64,000 nucleotides of DNA from Acephala macrosclerotiorum. Taxonomy: Eukaryota > Ascomycota > Leotiomycetes > Helotiales > Mollisiaceae. A program made the position numbers and the translations under genes. Shown here piece by piece: positions 10,839 to 23,445 of this stretch. The notes under the pieces were generated by a model. It was not told where the DNA came from. It worked only from the letters and a program-made list of their open reading frames with translations, and did not search any database. The DNA lies in contig MU119364.1 in assembly GCA_014904845.1 (NCBI GenBank), positions 60,809 through 124,808 of the forward strand, in the 5' to 3' direction. How positions within the stretch are numbered: position 1 is the first letter of the stretch; each line of letters begins with the position of its first letter.

Positions 10839-12233
10839 CATGGCGTGATGAATGGGACGATAGTCGCCAGCGTAATATAAAACAAGAAGTTACCTAGGAA
10901 GCGAAGAATTGTTCTGGCTGACCTTGGGAGGGAAGGGATGCCCGACTCGCCCGAGTCATAACCTGCATTTCAATGAGCATGACTGCAGACCATTTATCTC
11001 TTGGCATCAATTTTGTTGTCACTCAAACATCTGAATGCCTAAACAATGCAGCTGCATTTGAAGTTTCTGCTCTGTTCTCAAACTGGGGGCGCTAAATCTC
11101 CGCCCCCATTACTACGCACCCAACGTCCAATCAACACCACTACCAGCAACGTCACCCCAACTCCACGCCAACCTACTGGTAGATTTCTACCAGTGAATTC
11201 CCTGGTATTACCGGAATCGGTTTCTCTTCGAGTCTCTAAGACTGGTAGATTTCTAATGGTGATTGATATACTTTGAAGACCGAATGTCAACGAACATGAT
11301 CTTCCATTTGATATTCTTTTGAAAGACCCAATATCGGCCCGTGCGATCTTTCTTTTGTTGCTCTAAATCGGGCCGTGAAAGCCACCCTTACATCGGTGAT
11401 TTCCACGACTCGTGTTTCGGGGAAGCCGGTTCAAAAAAAGAAAAAAAGGAAAAAAAACCACGCCACGGCTGATATTGCAAACACCAACAAGCACACATAT
11501 CTCTAGCGTCACAGATGTTACACAAAGCAGCACTTGAAAGGTTATAATACCTCATATAGTTTAGGAGAAGATGAAGGCGATCCCAGGAAGTCTTGATTTT
11601 CGCGCTCGAGCACCAGTTAAAAATTTCGAACATGCTCGCTTCCGTGCGATCACTCCGTACACATACGAGTAAGCCACGGTGTTCATGCTTGGAGTAATAT
11701 GTCCAATTCACTAGGCTAGCGCGAAAGACCTACGGGAGCATTGGAACAACGGCTACTGCAAAATGAGGGCAGTTGGGGCTTCCAACGCATATGATGCCGG
11801 CTACCAAAAGAAACGATTAGAGACATCCCAATTGTTGACAAATTATTCCTTCTCATTTAGCAAATAGGAATTCCCAGCACTCCAACCGTTTTGACATCTG
11901 ACGGCGAACAAGGATATGTCTGGATGGGAGCATCGCCTTCCCCGGATAAAGCCGCTGTCCCAGCGCTCATTAGTGTTTCGGCTAACTCAAAACTAATGCG
12001 AGCCCCCGGCTCCACTACTTTAAAAGGTGGGCCAACGAGGCTAACATGGAGGTTGGGGATTGGAGCGATTTGGGCGGCGAGGCGGCATTGATTCTGAAAA
12101 TGACGAATCACAATAGAAAAAGAAGACAACAACGCTAACAACGGCAGTTGCCATCGAAGCCCTCAGAGTATATAAACCTGAGCTGATCTTTGGAATTGAA
12201 AGGCAACGTTGACGCACATAACTGACGGCTGAG
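10839..12233. other. Gene-poor stretch with a hairpin-type repeat
   Basis: Contains a 9-bp-arm inverted repeat at 11175-11194 and a degenerate second copy at 11241-11260 (listed separately). Frames at 11388-11711 and 11857-12141 on the minus strand lack motifs and are not called. Confidence 0.45.
11175..11260. repeat. Inverted repeat ACTGGTAGA-TT-TCTACCAGT with a degenerate direct copy
   Basis: At 11175-11194, ACTGGTAGA and TCTACCAGT are exact reverse complements separated by TT. At 11241-11260 the same 20-mer recurs, with its second arm changed to TCTAATGGT. Seen directly. It could be a small-element terminus or a protein-binding palindrome; nothing decides between these. Confidence 0.6.
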
Positions 12234-13383
12234 ATGGGGTTCTTGGACAAGTGTATCGCTGCCTTGGTTGGTGCGGGGATTGTCATCTTTCTTGAGTCTG
12301 AATATTCTGCATGGACATTATTCCACCGACGGCAAACTTTGTTTTTCTACGTGTGCCAATTGGCCATCTTATCAAGCGCCTTGTTCAACGGCATCTCTGC
12401 GTATGCCTATTTCACACCGGTCGTGGAGATAGTGCCGCTTTACGCCATCAACACAATAGTCGAAATCGTCATGGTCGTGAGCTACCCGACAATGATCTTG
12501 TTACGACTGCGGCTTATACACCACCTGCATCCGTTTGTTCTATGCGCGCCTATGCTACAGGGCATTCTGTGGTTGGTGTTAGGCATTTACCAAACGAATT
12601 ACGCCTTGACAATGGATCAGCATTTCTATCGCGTTGCTTACATTTTGCAATTGACAGGAATGGTCATATTGATGGTGCAAGACGTCATCATCAATGTCTT
12701 TTTTATCATGGTGGCTCGAAAAAACTTTTCAGATGTTATCCATATCAGATATGTCATTGGCGTCAACACGATGGTGATTGCACTTCAGATAGCGTCAGTC
12801 GCATTAACATTCTATTTCTTTAATATCGGCAGCAGCGCCTTGAAGGTTATTCCAGTGATCGAGCCGATTAAAGTTAGGTTAGAAATAATGATTCTGGCCT
12901 ACATCGCTGAAACCTGCCGTACAGGGCGGCGGTCCTCAATAGCCCTGCAGCAGCTGTCGATTGGAACTGTGCCACCAGTGGGGGACCCGGTACTCTCCAT
13001 CCCTCTCCCAACCGCAACAATATCACTAACAAAAAACAGGTCACAACGGTCTCAGAAAAATCCATGCCAACTTCAACAAACTCTTTGGCAAAACTCAACT
13101 CATGTATGTCCATCTCCCCACCCACCCATCAAGAAACCCCCTCTGGCAAAGCACTAGACCCATCTGCCCTCTCTGTGCGACGAAAGACCAATTAAATTAA
13201 CTGCTCCAGCGTCGACCCAGGATGGTGCGCCATCAGCGCATGTGAAGGTCACGTCTTTGGATTCGGCAGTGATGCTAGTTACGGACGGGTCAGTCCCTCC
13301 TCCCTCTCCCTTGCCGCCCGCCTGTCCATTTCGCTTTACTGACAAGATTCAGACCAAGACCGCATTTGCGCGCGACTGGGTGA
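12234..13383 (+). CDS. Seven-helix integral membrane protein, unknown function
   Basis: I do not recognise a named family. Proposed exons 12234-12989, 13040-13103, 13210-13288, 13353-13383; 930 nt, 309 residues. The first exon encodes about seven hydrophobic helices: LDKCIAALVGAGIVIFL, LFFYVCQLAILSSALF, IVEIVMVVSYPTMILL, LQGILWLVLGIY, LTGMVILMVQDVIINVFFIM, VNTMVIALQIASVALTFYFF, and LEIMILAYIAE. A soluble Ser/Thr-rich tail follows. Intron 1 uses GTACTC with a CTAAC branch and AAACAG. Intron 2 uses GTATGT. The phases 0/1/2 close exactly. The last exon is least certain; without that splice the frame would run to 13535. The topology resembles fungal GPCR-like or PTH11-like orphan receptors, but no CFEM domain or diagnostic motif is seen. 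Confidence 0.62.
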
Positions 13384-14142
13384 TTAAGGAGAATCCAAAG
13401 CAAGGCTCGCAGTGCACGAATAGACCTGAGCTGAACAAAATGTACTATTCCTTTGGTCGGGAGAAGGACAGTGACCTCTCTTGGAAAAAGAATATCAGGC
13501 GTTACTGGAGTGGGGTGAAGGCGGGTTGGAATTGAAGATGAGGGGCTCGAAGTTGAATTTGATACGTGGTTGTTAGTGCTGGATTGTTAAGGCGAGTGAT
13601 CCAGCTGTTTTCTTCTCGAGAGATGGGAAGGGATGGAGAGGTATTCCCTACGAGTTTGTTTTTGTTCTGTGTGATTTTTCAGTGGGAGAAATGTCTGTTA
13701 ACCAGCTTTCTACGTTCTGTTCTTAATCATTATCATGGCTTCGATTCCTTAAGTTGTCATATATTTGTAACGGTCGGTGTATTCACCTGGTGCAAATACT
13801 AGGAAACATGCAATGAAGATTCTTCGAGATCTCCGCGGATGGAATGTTGATGGTGCATTTCGGGCTTTGAGCACGATATTTGTGGGGTAGTGATCGCTAA
13901 TGTACCTGCCGCCAATCGCTGAGCTTCAATTGCTTACATTCTGCTCATCGACAGTGGGATGCGTACTATTGTCATATATTGTGTCATCTCAATGGTGCAT
14001 AGTATCTTTTTACTTTCGCTTTTCACCTCATATTCTTTCAAGACTCAGTCTCGTTCTTCTCTGTCTCATGCTTCAATACCCGTCTCCATCTTTCCGTCAC
14101 TTTTTCTCAAGAGAACCTACAACTCCAGGCGCGGACTGAAGC
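13384..14142. other. Intergenic region upstream of the M24 gene
   Basis: No supported gene. Short frames at 13566-13802 and 13900-14139 lack motifs. The pyrimidine-rich stretch just before 14143 looks like the 5' UTR of the next gene. Confidence 0.45.
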
Positions 14143-14847
14143 ATGTCTACCGAACCATCAGCTCAAGAAGAAGCGCAACGCGCAGCTTACCTCCTCGATG
14201 CCCAGAACAAAGCCTTGCAACTCTTCGAAGAGATCGAACGGACCCTCATCCGTCCCGGCGTGTCTGAGAAGGAGCTCAGCAAAGAGATCTTTCAACTCGC
14301 CGCCGACCGCTTCGGCGTCACCAACCACTGGCACAAACGCGTGATTCGATCTGGACCCAACACTCTGCTCCCATACGCCGAAAATCCAGCAGATCGGGTC
14401 ATCCAAGCTGACGACATTCTCTTCGTTGATCTCGGGCCCGTGTTTGAGGCGTGGGAAGCTGATTTCGGGAGGACATTCGTGCTAGGCGATGATCCGACGA
14501 AGAAGCGTCTAAGAGACTCGCTAGAGCCCGTATGGCTCGCTGTCAAGAAGCAGTACCTGTCAAATCCGGACATGACGGGCCAAGAGCTGTATGATTTGGC
14601 TTGTCGATTGGCGAAAGAGGCTGGATGGGAGTTTGGTGGGAAAATTGCTGGGCATCTGGTTGGGTTTTTTCCACATGAGAGGATTCCAAATGATAAGATC
14701 TCACTTTATATTACGAGTGGGAATGTGGAATCTATGGGGAAATTGAATGCAAAGGGTGAGAAGAGGCATTGGATCCTGGAGATTCATCTTGTTGATCGAG
14801 AGAAGGAGATTGGGGCTTTTTACGAGCAGCTTCTGACGATTGGCTAA
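14143..14847 (+). CDS. M24-family metallohydrolase (aminopeptidase P/creatinase fold)
   Basis: Encodes a 234-residue pita-bread-fold protein with no N-terminal creatinase domain. The expected five metal ligands are all present: D in VDLGPVFEAWEADFGR and the second D eleven residues later, H in KIAGHLVG, E in HWILEIHL, and a final E in GAFYEQLL. This is consistent with an active two-metal enzyme that cleaves an X-Pro or related bond; the substrate cannot be read from the sequence. The family also includes non-peptidase members such as Ebp1-like proteins, but those lose ligands. Intronless, with an ATG in a clear context. Confidence 0.82.
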   Translation: MSTEPSAQEEAQRAAYLLDAQNKALQLFEEIERTLIRPGVSEKELSKEIFQLAADRFGVTNHWHKRVIRSGPNTLLPYAENPADRVIQADDILFVDLGPVFEAWEADFGRTFVLGDDPTKKRLRDSLEPVWLAVKKQYLSNPDMTGQELYDLACRLAKEAGWEFGGKIAGHLVGFFPHERIPNDKISLYITSGNVESMGKLNAKGEKRHWILEIHLVDREKEIGAFYEQLLTIG

Positions 14848-15648
14848 ACACGACAGAGCTGGGGAACTGGACAGGAATATACACAACAACTTCTTAGGTT
14901 CTTTCTAATCTCAAGGAATGTGTTGGAGGTTAGTGGTAGAGAGTCTGGAAATGAAGCTGATACCCTGAACCTTCAGAAATGTATCGCTAAAATATAGGAA
15001 TCAAAGCTTGAAGCGAGGGCTCCCTTGGCGTGCACACTCCGTTCTGAATATCACAGTCAATTGAAAGAAGGACAAGCAATCCAAGGTCCATATTGACAGA
15101 TGAATTGATAGACTAAAATAATTCTCAGAAGAGGTTATCGCAGCTCTAATAATCAACACCGTCAGACCAAAGTGTCTTGGGAGGAGCCTTTGCCGTTTTT
15201 GCAACTTGCCCATGCCGCTTTACGTGTCTCAACTCAGGTCTCAAATTTCATTCCTCTCATCTCCTCATCTCATACACAGCCCCAACATCTGTTTATTACC
15301 CTCATTCCTCGCGAAGACAATCCGGGCAATGATGGCAGTGCCAATGCTCAATACGATGATGCCTGAGATGAAGATATCATCTGATGATCGCAAAGCCACT
15401 CTGGGCGCATTCTCCCACCATCGCGCAGGCGCGATTGGGCTACCCTCATCAAACTTCAAGCCACCAAACGTATGGAGTGACAGAGGCAAATAAATGTCAC
15501 CGTCGAAAGTCAGACATCGCGAACACGGCCAAAATCATGCCGCCTTGCATTCATCTTAAAAGATGAGCGTCTCAATCCTCAATCGCCCATCGCGAACGTC
15601 ACGTCGTGACAATTTCCTCTGTCAAAGGCATCCAGCTTGACGATTACG
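14848..15648. other. Intergenic region with a possible minus-strand single-TM micro-gene
   Basis: A 74-codon minus-strand frame at 15265-15489 holds one convincing hydrophobic helix (IFISGIIVLSIGTAIIARIV) after a polar segment (SPIAPARWWENAPRVALRSS). It has no in-frame ATG and would need an upstream exon that I could not place. A small tail-anchored protein is possible; confidence is low. Confidence 0.3.
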
Positions 15649-18600
15649 ATGGGTCTTCTGTTGAGGCAGATTGCTGCATTGGTACAGAAGGACCTCCTGC
15701 TCTTCTTCAGTGGTCCCAAGAGCAAACTGGCAACAGCTGCTCGCGCGCTTTGGGTACCGGTCATCCTCTCACTCTATTTGGCCATTCTCCTCAAAATTTA
15801 CTGGCCAAAGGAAAACTATGGAGTCGGTCAACCTCATCAGCTTGTATCTCTTCCAGATGCGATGCAAATCGCGACGGGAGATCGCGACACCTTGGCCCTT
15901 GTCAACGATGTCTCAGCCGGCGGCGATATCGACCGCGTTATTGATTTGATCACTCAACAAGTTCAAGCATCTGGGAAGACGGTGATAGTTCTTGACAAGT
16001 TGACAGATCTGCTTCAGACATGTCCAAGTACGCTTCAGGGGACTACAAAATGCTTCGGTGCAGTTGTCTTCAATTCATCGCCAAAGGAGGGATCAGGTGG
16101 AATCTGGAACTACACGCTGCGAGCTGATGCTGCCTTCGGTGTCAATGTCGACGTGGGAAAGACGAACAATGATCCTGAGGTCTATCAACTTCCTCTTCAG
16201 CATGCTGTTGACGCAGCTATTGCTAGTGTCAACAGTACCAACGATGCAGTTCCACTTCCTATACTTGTGGATGAGTATCGTATGTATTCCATGATTGGCG
16301 GATATGAATGGAGCTGATACTCGACAGCATTTACATCCTTGACTCAACAGGAGTGGAAGGACAAGATTACGACCGACATCCAGCACGCGACAACAAACTA
16401 TCTCTCAGTAGTGTGGTACATCGGTTTCGTCGGCGTTATGTACCATCTCGTCGGTCTAATGGCCAAGGAGCGAGAAACCGGCATGTCAGATCTCGTCGAA
16501 TCTATGATGCCAAACACTCGCCGCTGGGAATGTCAAGTTGCCAGATTGTTTGGCCACTTCATCGCATTTTCAATCGCCTACCTGCCAGGATGGATCATCA
16601 TGGGCATCTTTGCCAAGATAGGACTGTTCAAGGAGACATCAGGAGGCATTGTTGTTGTCTTCTTCATCTTGTCAGGTCTCGCACTCACGTCGTTCAGCAT
16701 GCTGGGAGCTTCGTTCTTCCGGAAAGCACAGCTCAGCGGCATCATAACTGTAATACTGGCCCTCTGTCTGGGCATCATTGCTCAGATCATGAGCAAAAAG
16801 ATGGATTCCGCTACAGTGGTTATTCTGGGTCTTTTGTTTACACCAATGACTTTTGTGTTCTTTCTCTCCGCTGTCCTGAGGTTCGATTCGAATCAAACGC
16901 CGGCCAAGCTCGGTCAATCAGCACCTGGTAACCATTGGAGACTTCCAATTGGAGTCCTTTGGGTCCTGTTGGTAATTCAAATCATTGCGTACCCAGTCTT
17001 GGCCATGTATTTTGAACGATGGTTGTATGGCACAGCCTCCCAGCGATGGAGGAGAAATGTCTCATGGCAAGGAGATGAAAGTACCACACCAGTTCGACTC
17101 ACCAACTTCAAGAAGACCTACGGGAAGAACATTATACTCCGACTCGCGGCACGCACGTTCGGCATCAAGCTCTCACCAGTTATAGCTATTAATGATCTGA
17201 GTTTGACCGCATTGAAAGGTCAAATTTTGGTACTTGTCGGAGCAAATGGTACGCTTTGGAGGAGCAACTCTTTCGTTTCCCCACTACATAATTAGAATAT
17301 CTTTTCACAAATTTCTCCTTTTACGATATCTCAGATTTTCCAAAGTAATTTTGACGGAATAGTTGCTGACTTTCAATCACCTAGGCTGCGGAAAGACGAC
17401 AGTGTTGAGCGCGATCGCGGGACTTAACAACATCACAGATGGGTCAATTGACATTGACGGGTCGGGGGGAATCGGATTGTGCCCACAGAATAATGTTCTT
17501 TGGAACGGCTTGACACTCGAACAGCACGCGAAGATATTCTATAAACTGAAGACTGTGGCAGGAGGCAATCCAAATACAGAGGTTGAAGAGCTGATCAAGC
17601 AATGTGGGCTGGAAGACAAAAAGAAGTCATTTGCAAGGACACTATCAGGTGGCCAAAAGCGGAAGCTGCAGCTGATCATGATGCTCATTGGAGGCAGTCG
17701 CGTTTGCTGCGTTGATGAAGTCTCGGGAGGCCTTGACCCTCTCTCCCGTCGACGAATCTGGGACATCCTTCTAGCAGAGCGAGGAAATCGAACCTTCATT
17801 CTCACGACTCACTTCTTGGACGAAGCTGAGTATCTGGCAGACCACATTTCGATCATCTCGAAAGGCCTCCTGAAGGCGGAAGGATCGACATCTGAACTCA
17901 AGGCTAGACTCGGAAGTGGATATAGAGTTTTTGTGTCACCCGGTACGGACGATGATGCCAATGGCAATCTCGCAGAATTTTCTCGAAAGCAAGGGACCGA
18001 CGAAGCCTTTCTCCCAGTCGATCCTGCGACCGCTTTGGATAGAATCAAAGCCTACAAGTCTCAAGGTGTCAAGAACTTCCAGATCACTGGTCCTACCATC
18101 GAAGAAGTGTTTATGAAAATTACTGTCGACGCAAATGACAACTCTGACTCTGAGAAGGTCGCACGCGTTGATATCTTGCACGATGCTCATTCCAAAGAAC
18201 ACCGAGGAAAGGGGTTTGTAGAGGTCAAAGCTATTGATGATACAGCATTGCTCACAGGGCGTCGCATTGGAACTTTCCAGCAGATATATGTCTTGTTCAG
18301 GAAAAGACTCACCATCCTACGCTGGAACTGGATTGGACCATTCTTGGCTCTTATAATTCCAGTCGCGGGCGCTGCTCTGGTTTCTATTCTCATCAGAAAC
18401 TTTCAGAATCCAGGATGTGCGTTCGTCGATCAAATCAGCGTCTCCGACATCCAGAATCTATCAGATACCCTCTCACCTCAGATCGTCGTTGGGCCCGAAA
18501 ACGCTCTTACTGCGCAGAAACTTGAGCTCTTCTCCCGCATACTGCCAAACGTCAGTCAGAGCGTCAACGAATCGTCAATCCTCCAAGGTTTTCACATCGT

Positions 18601-20890
18601 CAACACCCTCGACGAGTTCCTCAATTTCACAAACACCAACTACTCCACTATTGTGCCAGGTGGACTTTTCTTGGGCACTCAGGATGCTGTTCCGACTTAC
18701 AATTATAGATCCGACCTAGGTACTCTTGGAGTGTACTCAGCAGTGTTCATCCAGAACGCGTTGAATGTATTGCTTTCGAATCAGACAATTACTACTCAGT
18801 ATGGTATGTCTAGTCCTGATACCTCCTAGCCTCTAGGTTCGACTGACTAGTGCAGCTGTTTTTGACCTCCCATGGCCACCGGATACTCAAGATTCTCTCC
18901 AATTTGTTTTCTACTTTGGTCTCGTCATGGCCGCGTACCCCGCATTCTTCACTCTATATCCCACGGCGGAGCGTGTTAGAGGAGTTCGTGCCTTGCAATA
19001 TTCAAATGGTGTTCGGAGTTTCCCTCTATGGTAGGTGACGGCGATGTTTAAGCTTGGGCATTTCATAGCTAACACTTGATTTTAGGCTGGCATATTTGGC
19101 ATTCGACGGAGTGATCGTCCTAGCTGTGAGCGTCCTGGTTACCGTAATCTTCGCTACCGCTGCACCTCATGCATGGTTCTCACTCGGCACGGTGTTCCTC
19201 TGTCTGTTCCTGTACGGAATCACGTCGATACTTCTTTCATACGTGCTATCATTGATAGCTCGATCTCAACTATCCGCTTTTGCGTTCTCAGCCGGTGGTC
19301 AGGCGTATGTAGAATTTTCTCCCGTTTCGGATGCGACTAATCCAGCTTCTAGTTTCATGCTGCTGATGTATATGAGTGCTTACATGAACATCACGGTGAG
19401 GTCACCACCCGACAAGACTCAATGGGAAATAATGCTAGTCCACTACACGCTCGGGATCATCACACCTATTGGACAAATGCTGCGAGCAACTTTCGTCGGC
19501 TTGAATTTGTTCTCAGCTTTATGTAGTGGATCCCCACCCGTCAAAGCTACCACTCCAGGGCCACTTACACTATTTGGCGCGCCAATACTCTACCTAATTT
19601 GTCAATCACTCTTCCTTTTCGGTATATTGGTTTGGAACGACCATGGTTTCTCCGTTCCTATTTTCCGGAGGTCGGCTTCTCGAGTCGACCCCGAAGACAC
19701 GACGACGAAAGAGCCTGAGGTTTCGGAAGAGATCAATAGGGTCACTACATCTGACGATGGTCTTAAGGTGTTACATGCGAGCAAGACATTCCGAACCAAG
19801 GATACTTTTACTGGGAAGAGCAAGGTCATTGACGACTTGACATTCGGCGTCAAGCGAGGAGAGGTATTTGCTCTCGTTGGACCAAATGGAGGTACGCTTT
19901 TGCAATTCTACTCTTGCCCCTCTGCTCACTACTGACAATACTATAGCCGGCAAGTCAACAACCATCGCCATGGTAAGGGGAGAAGTAAAGCCAGATCGCG
20001 GACCCGGCCAGATCTTCGTTGAAAACATCTCCGTTGCCAAAGACCGCGATACCGCTCGCTCCCATCTCGGTGTCTGTCCTCAAAACGATCCTCTTGATCA
20101 AATGACCGTGCTTGAACATCTCCGATTCTATGCTGGCATCCGAGGTTTGAAGGATCTTGAGCAGAATGTCGATGCTTTGGTTACGGCTGTGGGACTTGCG
20201 CCTTTCAGGAATAGGATGGCTAGTAAATTGTCAGGTGGTAATAAGAGGAAGTTAGGTCTTGCCATCGCACTCATCGGCAATCCAGATGTCTTGCTCCTCG
20301 ATGAGCCATCTTCAGGAATGGATCCGTTGGCCAAAAGAAGCATGTGGACGACACTCTCCCGGTTCGTTCCTCATCGGTCTATCCTCCTCACCACACATTC
20401 GATGGAAGAAGCGGACTCTCTGGCTTCTCGCGTGGGCATTTTAGCGAAGCACATGCTGGATCTCGGCACGACACAGCATTTGAGAAGTAAGCATGGATAT
20501 GGATTTCATGTCACTCTCGTCCTGAGATCTGCACCCACGAGCGGGGTTGAGGAGATGGAGAGGTTGAAGACGTGGATGGAAGAAAACTTCGGGGGAGCTG
20601 TGATGGAAAGGCGGATGTGGAATGGGCAGTTGAGATTCAATATTCCTTCCAAGCCTCCGTCATCAGCAGAAAATGGTACAGCAGAGGGAGTAGAGGAAGA
20701 CGAGACATCGGTGGGATCCATCTTCGTCCTTTTGGAGGAGAATAAGGCAGAGTTGGGACTGGAGTTCTATTCTGTTTCTGTGTCGACGCTGGACGAGGTG
20801 TTCTTGAAGGTCGTTAGGAAGCATGGGGTTGGGGAGGAGAATGTGGAGGCTGTGAGGAGGAAGTGGTGGGTTAGGTGGTTGCAGTGGTGA
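15649..20890 (+). CDS. Full-length ABCA-type ABC transporter (six exons)
   Basis: Exons 15649-16279, 16328-17248, 17385-18803, 18856-19030, 19086-19891, 19947-20890; 4896 nt, 1631 residues, with all phases closing. Architecture is TMD1-NBD1-TMD2-NBD2, each TMD with a large extracytoplasmic loop after its first helix, as in ABCA lipid exporters. NBD1: Walker A GANGCGKTT near residue 518, signature TLSGGQKRK near 605, Walker B with CCVDEVSGG near 628. NBD2: Walker A GPNGAGKST near 1317, signature KLSGGNKRK near 1411, Walker B VLLLDEPSSG near 1432. The Walker A of each NBD is split by an intron at the same codon (ANG/CGK, PNG/AGK), which hints at ancient internal duplication. The substrate is unknown; a lipid is inferred only from the subfamily. 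Confidence 0.92.
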
Positions 20891-21960
20891 GGACGTTCTT
20901 GAAAACTCTCACGCCGAACAAGAGTTGAGGAAAGTCACGAAAACGTACGAACCATATCACTCCCTTGCGCCACAATTTCACACAAGTTCTTCGGCCTCTT
21001 ATCCACTGGATTATACTGGAGATGGAAGGTGCTTAGTATTTTGTTGAAGAAACATAGGACCACCCCACCTGATTCGTGTCTTCGAGGCGCAAGAGGTGGG
21101 GGCGGGTCCGGGAGTCTGCGCCATCGCCCCTTTTGGATGTCACATCTTGGCTCGACGCTACCAACATGCGGCTGTCTGAAAAGGGGCTCTGGCCCTTGGT
21201 GAGACATTAAAATCATCATTGGTGAAGTTTGTGCTGACCTATTCTTGTTTCTGAGATTTCTAGCTTTAGAATTCCCCTTCTCAGAAACGGCCGATTCTCG
21301 ACCCACTCGCGCTTTCATGCTAATTTTTAGAGAGCGATTTCCAGTGAAGTGTTGTTATCTATGTGCAACACAGCGCTTCTGGTCTCAGTCTCGTGAATGT
21401 CCAGGCGTGACTGGTGGGTAAGTGTGTGGGGCCCTGTACATTGTGAGGCTTACGGTATTAGTAAAGAAAGCTACATGGATATACATGTCATGAAGTCGAC
21501 TGCACTAGCTCTCATAAGCATTTGAAAGGCTTCTTAATGTCATTAAAGGTCTGGCAAGGTCATTAAAGGATATTGACGTGTGAATGATTCACGTTACAAC
21601 TGGGTCTGTTTTGGTCCGCATGCCTCTGGCGGTGAGCATGGATGCATTGTGTGGCTTTTCGCGCAGATAGCGCACAGCGAGAATTTCCCCGGTCAAGGAA
21701 TACTTTAATCCGCATCTTCCGCATCTCAATTCTGCAGACCGAGAGCTATGTCCGACTGTGTTGACAAGCCCACATCACATCTACAATTACGCTTTACACA
21801 TTTCTAGGCTAGTTTCCAGTCATCAAGTCTCAGCATATTGACAGACCCAGACGTTAGCCATATTTTATACCGCGATCGGACCCTCTACTTTGCTATTGAT
21901 CTATTCTGATCCATCAAAGAAGTCAACTTCATACAGGAAATTTAGAGCCTGTAGCCAAAT
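20891..21960. other. Intergenic stretch
   Basis: No supported gene. A 127-codon minus-strand frame at 20935-21318 is low-complexity and motif-free. A short direct repeat (TCATTAAAGG at about 21540 and 21560) is present. Confidence 0.45.
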
Positions 21961-23445
21961 ATGTCTCCCTCTAGCACAAGCGATATGGCCCTTAGTGCTG
22001 CTCTCTTGACACTTTCACTTTTCGCGCTGGTGCAGTACACAACAAAAACAACGGGAGATACCAAGAAGAACGAGACACAAGTGGTTGAAGACCAGCTTGG
22101 GCCATGGTTGTCTACAGGAAAAGATACCAAGTCTTCATGGAGGAAGACTTCACCAGCATTCCTCGGTCCTAAGATCACCGCAAGACTCGCAGACAAGTTC
22201 TGTGGAATCAATGAAGTTCACCTCTGTCGCCTTCCTCATGGAGAAATGGGCAGTGCATGCTGGTCTATACTCCTTGCCACGATTCAGCCAAAAGTTGTCT
22301 CAACTAACTCACCACCAAATGCCCCCGTGGCATGGTCCCAGATACCCCTCAATCCACTGGTAAAACTCGAATCCGAGCTTTGTATCAAGATATCTCGTCC
22401 CACTCTGATGACGCTTTTCGCACTCACCAATGCACGTCTAATCTACAAATACTCTTCTGCAGCTGGACATCGCTCGGCTTACCCGTCTTATTGCGGACAA
22501 TGGACTATCTCATGGCCGATCGGAAAGCCATGTGTTGTGCGTCTTGCTCCACATGACAGCCACAATGCAGCGACAGATGTCTATCCACCTTCTTTCCCTG
22601 TAAGGATCGATAAGTGCGTTGAAATGATGGCAGGAATAATCTCAGATGGACAGTGGAAAGTTGCTTTCCCGGGACGAGCAAACCATGCAGGGCCATGGGT
22701 TTTGCAGGAACGACCAAATGGGTTCGGAGGCGCACACGGAAGTCGCCACTTGTATAATATGCAGGGTGGTAAGGTGTTCGAAGTCGACCTCCTTGCTCTG
22801 GTAAGATTTGACGAGACAATGCACAAGCCGATTCCCGGACTCAGGTTGGAAGTTCCATGCCTGGGAGAGAAAAGCGACCAAGCCAAGCTGCTTATTCCTG
22901 AGGATGAATCAAGAATATTGGCGAGAGCACTTAATTGCTTACCATGGTCGTCGCTGTCCTGGTCACTTCATCGAGGGCTGAAAGATGTTCTACTTGCTTA
23001 CGGCAAACCGACAATGAACCAGTACAGAGAACAGTTAGCATTATTGTTAAAGGCGGAGACCCTAACAAACCGAGTCGCTTTGATAAAGAAAGGATGGGCG
23101 CCTGAGATTGTTGATGGGGCTATGGCAAGCATGGCAGAGTCGGCAATTTTGTCCGGAGCTGGGAATAGTGGAGATGTAGTCAGGATCGTCGTGGCGATTG
23201 TGGAATGTTTACTAGAAAAATCTGGGTTGGAGAAGAAAATTAACCTTGATAAGACGGAGTTTTGGTCCCAGCAGCAGCAGGAATCGAGTGATCCTAGACT
23301 AGCGGCTTTCTTTGCTGGAGGAAACCTGAGTGTTGGTGATTTAGATATGGTTGTGGCGTTGATAAAGTTCTTTGTATTGGAATGGTCTCAGGAGCTCGAT
23401 TATCAGCTTTACCACGATCTACCCGTCCAGATTCTGCTATCTTAG
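21961..23445 (+). CDS. Hypothetical protein with N-terminal membrane anchor
   Basis: Intronless 494-codon frame, product not recognised. Residues 10-26 are hydrophobic (ALSAALLTLSLFALVQY) and could be an anchor or signal. The rest reads as a folded cytosolic or lumenal protein with regularly spaced Cys, His and Trp residues, including the Gly-rich patch NGFGGAHGSRHLYN near residue 258. The last quarter is predicted helical and ends in LYHDLPVQILLS. The length, balanced composition and good start context argue for a real gene. I can assign no catalytic motif. Confidence 0.6.
   Translation: MSPSSTSDMALSAALLTLSLFALVQYTTKTTGDTKKNETQVVEDQLGPWLSTGKDTKSSWRKTSPAFLGPKITARLADKFCGINEVHLCRLPHGEMGSACWSILLATIQPKVVSTNSPPNAPVAWSQIPLNPLVKLESELCIKISRPTLMTLFALTNARLIYKYSSAAGHRSAYPSYCGQWTISWPIGKPCVVRLAPHDSHNAATDVYPPSFPVRIDKCVEMMAGIISDGQWKVAFPGRANHAGPWVLQERPNGFGGAHGSRHLYNMQGGKVFEVDLLALVRFDETMHKPIPGLRLEVPCLGEKSDQAKLLIPEDESRILARALNCLPWSSLSWSLHRGLKDVLLAYGKPTMNQYREQLALLLKAETLTNRVALIKKGWAPEIVDGAMASMAESAILSGAGNSGDVVRIVVAIVECLLEKSGLEKKINLDKTEFWSQQQQESSDPRLAAFFAGGNLSVGDLDMVVALIKFFVLEWSQELDYQLYHDLPVQILLS

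Noticed and set aside
11857..12141. 94-codon minus-strand frame with a mirror frame on the plus strand
   Set aside because: No motif on either strand; open frames on both strands are probably due to local composition.
16875..16898. GGTTCGATTCGAATC, like a tRNA T-loop / B box
   Set aside because: It lies inside the coding sequence of the ABC transporter, and no cloverleaf can be drawn around it.
20935..21318. 127-codon minus-strand frame
   Set aside because: Proline/arginine-rich, no motif, no splice context.
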